DNA of 36,498 nt from NCBI GenBank assembly GCA_000226015.1, contig JH153568.1, positions 11,394 through 47,891 on the forward strand. Direction: 5' to 3'. A model generated the notes under the pieces. The model was not told the origin of the DNA, searched no databases, and saw only the letters and a list, made by a program, of their open reading frames with translations. The DNA comes from Mnemiopsis leidyi. Lineage: Eukaryota > Ctenophora > Tentaculata > Lobata > Bolinopsidae. This document shows, one piece after another, positions 22,423 through 31,400 of this stretch; the first letter of the stretch is position 1; every line of letters begins with the position of its first letter. The translations under genes were made by a program, and so were the position numbers.

Positions 22423-25400
22423 AACTTTAACTTTCACTTTCACTTTCACTTTCAGATGATTTCTGGGTGCAGTGTGAGCGATGCGAGAAATGGAGGTGTC
22501 TGAAAGATAACTCAGATCCAAATCTATTACCGGAGGACTGGGTGTGTAATCTCAATCCAGGTAATCATCACTGCGCAGTAATTAGTAATGACATATAATT
22601 GCATCTTATTTTGTGTAATTACATCTTATTTCGTGTAATAAATTGTTGTTATGTTTCCTGATAATGATCATTGTTCCAGCTGATATTTATTTGTCCGTAT
22701 TAATGTTCATTCGCTTTAAAACGACTTATTAATTCAGTAGTATAAAGTAAATCAAACTTCTGCTAACACAGTTATTAGCTCTATTTTCTATATTTAGTTT
22801 AAAATAAATCAAACTTCTGACTGCTAACACAGTTATTAGCTCTATTTTCTATATTTAGTTTAAAATAAATCAAACTTCTGACTGCTATCACAGTTATAAG
22901 CTCTATAGATAACGACAAAAACACCTGTGCCTTGTTGTCATGAAGATTACTTAGTAATTACAGATCTCTACTCCGTTCTCTTTGTACACTGTACAGCTGT
23001 ACCTTTGTAGTTCTAAACTCTGTAGGATCCATCTGTTCCTCTCACTCAACCGAAACTGTTGTTATACGACGATAAAAGCATTAACCATCGCTATAATAAA
23101 CCATAGCTATAATTAACAATCACCATCAACGATCGTTATCAACAATCCCTATTAACGATCGCTAAAATTAACGATCGCCATTAACAATCGCCGTACAACC
23201 AGTGTAACTCTAGTAACCCTGAATCCAAGACGTCCGACAAACCCACAATAATATGTAGACCTGTAGAACATTCCCGATCATCTGCCCACACAATCATGAC
23301 GCCAAATCAGGCGATCTCAATTCATGTTTTAAAGTCGTAACGTCAAACCCACAAACCTGCCTCCCATCTTCACCCCTAACACACGTGTACGTCTTTAATC
23401 AGAGAAAATCTTGTTACTCATCCTCCGCTGATTACAAAATTGAACTCTGATTTTTAATCTAATGATTTGATCCTCTCTTTTCGGGAGAGGTTGAAACGTA
23501 CACCGAATGTTAAACATTCCTGACATGAACGTGGTCGCTCGAGGTTCATTCCTCACATACCACAAACTAGGTGCCTTCTGTCGGGATTGACAGATCTGGT
23601 TATGTGGTGACGCGTCAACTGAATTTTGTCCTTATTCGCTTATTATCTGTAAGTGTATTATGTTATAGAGCACCATCTGGTTGGAGTATACTGAATTGTG
23701 TGGAGTATACAATGGGTAGTATACAATGTGGAGTATACAATGTGGAGTATGCAATGTGGAGTATGCAATGTGGAGTATGCAATGTGGAGTATACAATGTG
23801 GAGTATACAATGTGGAGTATACAATGTGGAGTATGCAATGTGGAGTATACAATGTGGAGTATACAATGTGGAGTATGCAATGTGGAGTATGCAATGTGGA
23901 GTATGCAATGTGGAGTATACAATGTGGAGTATACAATGTGGAGTATACAATGTGGAGTATACAATGTGGAGTATACAATGTGGAGTATACAATGTGGAGT
24001 ATACAATGTGGAGTATGCAATGAATGCGAACAGGTGTCAGATATAATTCACCCGTTTTATGTCGGTCGAAGATTTAGAGTAATCAGTTGAATTACTGGAG
24101 CATAGCATGTTGTCGAATGTTTGGTTACGTGTAACTTGGAGCAAGGACACGAAAATATCAAAATATTTATTAATTTGCTCCTGTAAAAGGAATATTTCGT
24201 ATGCAAAACATCGATCAGGATCTTGATTACAAGAATTTAAACCTCAAATGTGTGATTTTATCTGCCATTTCTGGCGTTACAACCATTATTTAAAATTGTG
24301 GTTCCTACTCGGTACAAAAGCAAAATTTTCTAATCCTCAAATTATGTACTGTAATTTTGGTCTGTGGCCGGAACAAGATCTTCTTGCCAGGCTAATTATC
24401 ATGAACTATACAGAGCAGTAACGTTATTCTGACGCATTATCATGTGTACTTCATTGTAGTAAAAGGAGCAACTCATCTTCCACTTTCAGTAGAAATCTAA
24501 CTGTTCATTGAGGAATTAAAATCTCCGATTTACACTCTCGGATGTAGTTTCATTTTTGGCTTACTGCAGCTGAAATGCTGCGTACTGGTGACATGCACTG
24601 TCAAAAAAATTCATTCCAATATATCTTTATAAGGTAGGCTTGATTAAAAAATTACAATTGCTAATGGCATGTGACATACAAGTTTCGCTTGGTGACTTGT
24701 GCCAGAGAGTTGGAATGTTTTCTGTACACTCCTATACGCACGTGACACCAATACACGTCAATACATTATCATACATGTGTTCCTGTACAGTGTACAATAT
24801 CTGATGTGTGTGTTGGTAATTAGATGCTATTTCCATGTTGCTGTCAGGAAACGATTTATTCTTCAGTCTTTAGTCTTCACTGCTTCTGGTTGCGTAGGAA
24901 TTTTTTTGGGAATGTTATAAAAATGAATGTTGAAGTGTTTAAAGATGTAAAAACGCTTCCTCAGCTGTCGCTTTGTAACTACTGCTCACTATATCACAGC
25001 AGACAACACGAGAATTATTCAAGAGAGTGGTCTAAAGACAATAATTCAGGCCCGATTATATAGACCCCTGCATGATGCGGGTATCAATAGCTGCATCAAT
25101 AGCTGCATCAGTAATTACATCAATAGCTGCATCCAGCATCAGCACCTGCATCGATAGTCAATACCCTGTTTCAGTACATGCATTGCATCAGTACCTGTTT
25201 CAGTACATGCATTATTACATGTTTCAGTACCCATCAGTACCTGTTTCAGTACATGCATTATTACATGTTTCAGTACCTATCAGTACTTGTTTCAGTAGCT
25301 ACATCAGTAGCTACATCAGTACCTGCATCCTGACAGGCACAAACACAGAATATGTACTGTTTTAGTAGATGGGACACATTACAAAGTACAGAACAATTAG

Positions 25401-28400
25401 TGATGCATGCTACCAAAGAAAACACATAATTGTTAGCAAGTCCTGCGTGTAGAGATGTAATCTTTTCAGTGCCAATCCTGACGTCACTAGAGAGGAATAC
25501 CAGCTCTGACGTCACTAGAGAGGAATACCAGCTCTGAGCTCATTTGATTATCTTGATTGGTGTAGAATCACTACGCTATTATTATAAACACCATCGTAGA
25601 TAACTATTTTATGATGAACATAACGGCCATTACTGTACGAGTAAACGTTTATCCGTTAGCGTATTAAATTCCGCTTTTGAACCCTCATTTAGTTCAACTC
25701 GCCGATCTGTCATCACAGTACCTTGGCAAACTTCCAAACACGGCATCTCTTGTTTGAGAGTGTGTGCTAACTGTGGCATGGCATGGCTCATGTTTTCAAC
25801 GGTTTAAAATACCTGGAAAGTGCAAGTCTTGTTAAAAAAAGAGTTAGCCAGATCAAGAATAAAGTTAACTAGATATAGGATTAAGTAAGCTAGATAAAGT
25901 TCAAGTATAGTACTTGCAGTTGAATATCTACATGAATATTCGCGTTCTGCAGAATACAATCAACACTAGTCAGGCTGCACTGTCCGTGAAATTAGAACGA
26001 GCGTGACTATAATTTGTATTTGTATTTGTATTTGTCGCATCTACGAAATGTGAGCAACTGAGGTCACTCTCTACACCCGAAAAGTGACGACAAGTGACGA
26101 CTTGTCGTCGAAAAGTGACGACAGGAAGGCAGCCCGTGCTGGGAAACTGAAGTTTCTTGCAATGCTGTAATCTTCATGTCACATTTTACTGGAATTTAGA
26201 ATTTTCTAGATCTAGTCTAGGTTAAATGTTACCTTCATAATTGGAAGTAGGAGACGTATACGAAGTGACCTTTTTACATTTTAATTTTCTATCGGCTAGC
26301 ATTATGTTTTTATTTACAATCTTGTTATTTCAATATTTCAGATAAGAAATACAATAATTGTAACGCTCCACAATACATAATACAATATTGTTATTTCAAT
26401 ATTTCAGATAAAAGGTACAATAATTGTTACGCTCCACAATACATAATACAATATTTACATTTCAATATTTCAGATAAGAGGTACAATAATTGTAACGCCC
26501 CACAATACATAATACAATATTGTCATTTCAGATAAGAGGTATAATAATTGTAACGCTCCACAATACACAATACAATATTATCATTTCAATATTTCAGATA
26601 AGAGGTACAATAATTGTAACGCTCCACAATACATAATACAATATTGTCATTTCAATATTTCAGATAAGAGGTACAATAATTGTAACGCTCCACAAGAACC
26701 CTGGTCGGAATTTGAGCCCGGATCTGGATTGGAATATGTGTACGGAACTTACAGCTTAGGTAAGTTTAGAATCTACCTATTGAGTCCCTTAGAAAGTTTC
26801 AATTTTTTGTGGGAATGTTATTCAAAGAAATTCTAAGTATTTCAAGGTGCATTTCACCCTCTTAAGAGAATTTCATCTTATCTAAAATACCAAATTTCAT
26901 TTTGAAGTACTTAGTTGTCAAGGTTACACAGTTTGGGTTAAAACCGGCAAGCATGTATTTGGGCAGATTTTAACAGGTATGGTAAGTTAACGGATGGTTG
27001 AGAAATAGAACATTTATTTTGAATTACTTGGAAATCCCGTGGCTCTCTCGCATCTAAAACAAACAAATCTATATTTTAGCCCAGTTTGGGGTAAAATGCA
27101 AGGTTAACCCTGGTGGCTTGGAATGATAGATAATCACCGTCTTACTCGAACTTTCTGCAGGGTCCCTAGTTTGGGGTAAAATGCAAGGTTACCCCTGGTG
27201 GCTTGGAATGATAGATATAATAACCGTCTTACTCGAACTTTCTGCAGGGTCCCTAGTTTGGGGCAAGATGCAAGGTTACCCCTGGTGGCCTGGAATGATA
27301 GATATAATAACCGTCTTACTCGAACTTTCTGCAGGGTCCCTAGTTTGGGGCAAGATGCAAGGTTACCCCTGGTGGCCTGGAATGATAGATAACGACCCTC
27401 TCACCCGAACCTACTACTACAAACACGCTAACTCTCAGAATCCGGTGAGTGCCACAAAACTTTCTGGAATTTTCCAGGATTTCCCGTCTTTGACGATTAC
27501 CGCTCCGAGTCGTTTAGAGAACATTTAATATGTTTGCATATGTTTCATGATAATTTGTCATCGCGGGAAAGCGGCTGGACAATACAAATCCCGCTAAGTT
27601 AGTCTATTCAGATCATGTCTTGTAGATCTAGATATCGGTGTATTATGCAAATACTTATGTCTAGTTTTACCCAGTTCTCTGTCTAAATCATCTCCGTCAC
27701 ATAAACCATACAGTAACGTGTCGAGTAATCGTGATCCAATATGTTGTACCTACAATTGTAGTTCCCGAACAATCAATAAACCCAGTACATTGTGTTGACC
27801 TACTTTGTACACTGTGCTGTAATTAAGCCCTTAAGGCGGCACGCGCCTATTAGGTCGTGCTATCATGTCATTGAACACCTATATAATACAGTTAGCATAA
27901 GAAGTAGAAACTCTGCCACACGCCACCATACTAAGTTAAGAACTCAAAAACACGCCACTGTGTCGTGATAAAGACTTCAAAACACGCCACTAAATTGGGT
28001 GTGTTTAAGATGGCATGTAAGGATGTTTCATTTCGATTGTGTACAGATTAGACCATTCGAAGGAACTCTGCTGTACACAGTCATTTCATTCCCTTCACAC
28101 GTACGCGCGAACTGTTTGAGAATGTTACACCAATTCATAATGGTTTGTGCTTAATATTTGGGCTTGGCGTGTTTTAGTATTTCCTGTAAAACAGTAGCTC
28201 CAATTAAAGTTCCTCCACCCTATTGATTGTCTAATGTGATTTGTCTCAAGTTCCGACTATTGCCTCGTAAAGGCTGGGGCTGGGCTGAGTTCACACTTAA
28301 GGGCGATAAAATATGTGGCGATAATTGAAGTAAGTGGCCATATAAGCATCCCTCTATGGACCTTACCCCTGAAATAGGCCGAATTCTTTAACAATTGGTG

Positions 28401-31400
28401 CATTTTCTTATCTTGAATTAAATTTAACAGTACTAAGCTTATCAACCCAAAGGCTAATAACACTGACCGTCGGTCAGTGTTAGGTTTTGCCAAAAATTCA
28501 ATTTTTAATATTTGTCGTTATTCTAATTCAAATATATTCAAAACGAGATAAAATCATTCCAATATAATAATAATATCACACTTTTCGTATTAATTTCCAC
28601 GTCCTTTCAGGACAAATACCACGTTACATTCTTTGGAATCCAAGCCACGAGGGCCTGGATCGGTAAGAAGTATATCAAAGTGTATAACCCAGATGATAAG
28701 GAAGATCAAATCAAATATGTAAGTTAACACATAATCACATTAGGTCAATTACTGCGATATTTCAATTAGAAGTTACAAACTCACACCATTTAATGGCAAC
28801 CGGTTACCGTACAAAATTAATGTCAAGCTTTGATAGGCGGGAAAAATTTGTAAGCCTGCTCTCATTCATTTTCTGTTTATTGGGCCCATAAATTCGTCGA
28901 TCGAGTCCACAATATTATACTATAGAACCATGGTGCGAAGAAGCTTCTAGAAAAACTTAGAATCTTGAAATAATCAATAAAAGACTTCTAAGCTTTGGCC
29001 TCCGTAAATATCCTGCTTTCTCAGTACAACATATCGTCATTTCGTGGACAATCTCTAATTGCATTGAGTCCAGTGTGCTTGCGCAAGTTTTACGCAATCA
29101 TGAAACGTCAATCGTCTAGAAGGTACCGAACCCTTCCACCCTGTTGGCTGACATGAACATGCGCTTTTACTATGGGACATCTTTACGTATACTACAAATG
29201 TACTAGTAAATTTGGTGTTTAGCGGGTACAAAGCGCATCAAAAAGTCATTCAGTATACCGTAAAGTTTGCGCGCGTCCCTCCCTTTGGCTTCTTGCCTTG
29301 TTCAATTTGCGCGGCAACCACGGCCCTCAGGCTAAGTACGATTCCTCCAACAGTCAAAGACTTACCTAAGAACTGAACAAGGCTTCATTGCAGATTTTAT
29401 GCTTTTTACTATTGTCTATTCACAATTCGTGTTGACTGTTGATACACAAGAAGGGATACGTTATACGTATCATGTCCTGGGCTGGATACAGTTCCGTTCG
29501 TCAGAGATTCGTTTCGAAACGATCTTCTTACCGTATTTACAAGACCCTTCTTTAGGACCAAAGAAAGTCTGGGAAAGGTGTCAGAGAAGCAATAGCAATG
29601 GCAAACCAAGCATTTCACCTCGAGCTGAATGTAAGTTTCCGTGATTGATTGTTGAGTTAAAGTTGCTTTTGGATTGCTGCCTATATACTCGCTGAGTTAA
29701 ACTTGCTACCGCTTAATATCGTCCTTAGTCGTATTAACTTATATGTTTGCTAGTTTTCAATAACAACAACGTGGCTAGTGTGACGAAAAAGGACACGAGA
29801 GACGGTTTAATGCAAAATTGTTGACGGGGATTCGTCAATGTGTATTGTAATCCTTGATCGTGTCTAACAGCCGAATATCCCCAGGATCGCAAGAAGATAT
29901 ACGGTTTTAAAGAGCAGTGCAAATCAGTAGAGGATGTTCCTACGACGAGCTCCAAAGCAAAAGGTGGGTTCAGATTCTTATCTTAGTTTCACTTATGTAC
30001 TTTCTCATCAGGGATAAGTTATTAAGTTTTGAATTTTTATGCTCGCATATATTTTTCATAAATGATAACTAAAATGATACATTGGCCATGATTTTTTCGT
30101 GACTGTTCAAAAATAATGTAGAACATCATATTTACTATAGAAAGACTTAATTGATATTTAAACAATTGAGAAACTGTAAATAATATCAAATACATAAGAT
30201 AGACTTTCTTAAAGTGTTCAAATGCGGTCGTTAAATTTATAACATCACAAATCAAAATCGTTGGAAGATAGTCCACTTGGAAAATAAAAGTATTTTGAAA
30301 ATAAGACTATTTTGGAAAATAGAAGTATTTAGGCAAATAAGAGTATTTTCTACCTTGAGATAACTCTGACGTTAACACCGTTTAATGGTCCTATCGTCAC
30401 ATTTCCTACCATTGGAAGATCTTTATCGTCGGGATTTGCATTGGAGACTAAAATCTTTTTGAAAATATTTGCCAAAATTATTTTCATTTCCAACATGGCG
30501 AAATTTTGCCCTATGCAGTTTCTTGGTCCGATTGAAAATGGAATGAATGTATACGGTCGGATTCGTTGGACATTTGTTAAGGAAAATCTCTCTGGATCAA
30601 ATGTTTCTGGATCCTTCCAATATCTCGGGTCCATCTGTAGATCATTGAGGGGAATGAAGAACTGCGTTTCCTTCGGGAAATGAACTCCGTTAACTCCCTA
30701 ATTGTCTCGTCCGAAAACTTGCACTGCCTGCCGGTACTAAATACTGGCCCTTTCAACCTTAACGTTTCTTTGATGATCATTTCTGTGTAAGTCATTTTGG
30801 AGACGTCTTCAAAACTTATCTCGTTCCGGCCCCCAAAAACATCATCGACCTCTTTTCGGACCTTTTCATAAACGTGGGGATTCATCGACACAAACCAAAC
30901 AGCACATGCCATTGTAATTGATGTAGTCTCCATCCCGGCCGAAAGAAAGACGTTGTAATCGTCGAGCAAGTCTTCTATACTTAAATCATGTGAACAGCTG
31001 TTTGCCTGAATGATTCTGGATACGATTGATTCTTCTGCCATGCCTCCTTCCTTTATCGCGACTAAATGTCGCTTGTTCAAATCCCGTAGTGGCTGAACGG
31101 CATTTATAAATTCCTTTTTGCCGCCCTGTTTGCCCAGGGCATCTGAAAAGAGATGTGATATTTGAACACCAGACCTAGCACCTCGACTAGCACCCGCGCC
31201 ATCTTTAGAGCATCATCTCCATGGAGCTTTATCATCTCATCACTCCAATGGAATCCACACGAGGAAAGAGCTTCAAATGCAGACCTGTCTAATAAAGCAG
31301 ATATGTCAAACGTCTGGCCAGATTGAGCTTTCATCTCCAAAACATTCATCAGCTTGTCCGCCACCTTGTTCATTCCCTCCATGGATGTTCGAAGGTAAGA

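Noticed and set aside
23700..24021. CRISPR-like array
   Set aside because: Units are contiguous 14-mers without spacers, and the genome is animal.
23571..24090. Overlapping 100-150 codon ORFs on both strands
   Set aside because: They are products of the 14-bp repeat, which lacks stops in every frame; the array lies in a ZCWPW1 intron.
24699..25063. Plus-strand ORFs of 70-80 codons in intron 9
   Set aside because: No conserved features and no splice sites that join the ZCWPW1 frame.
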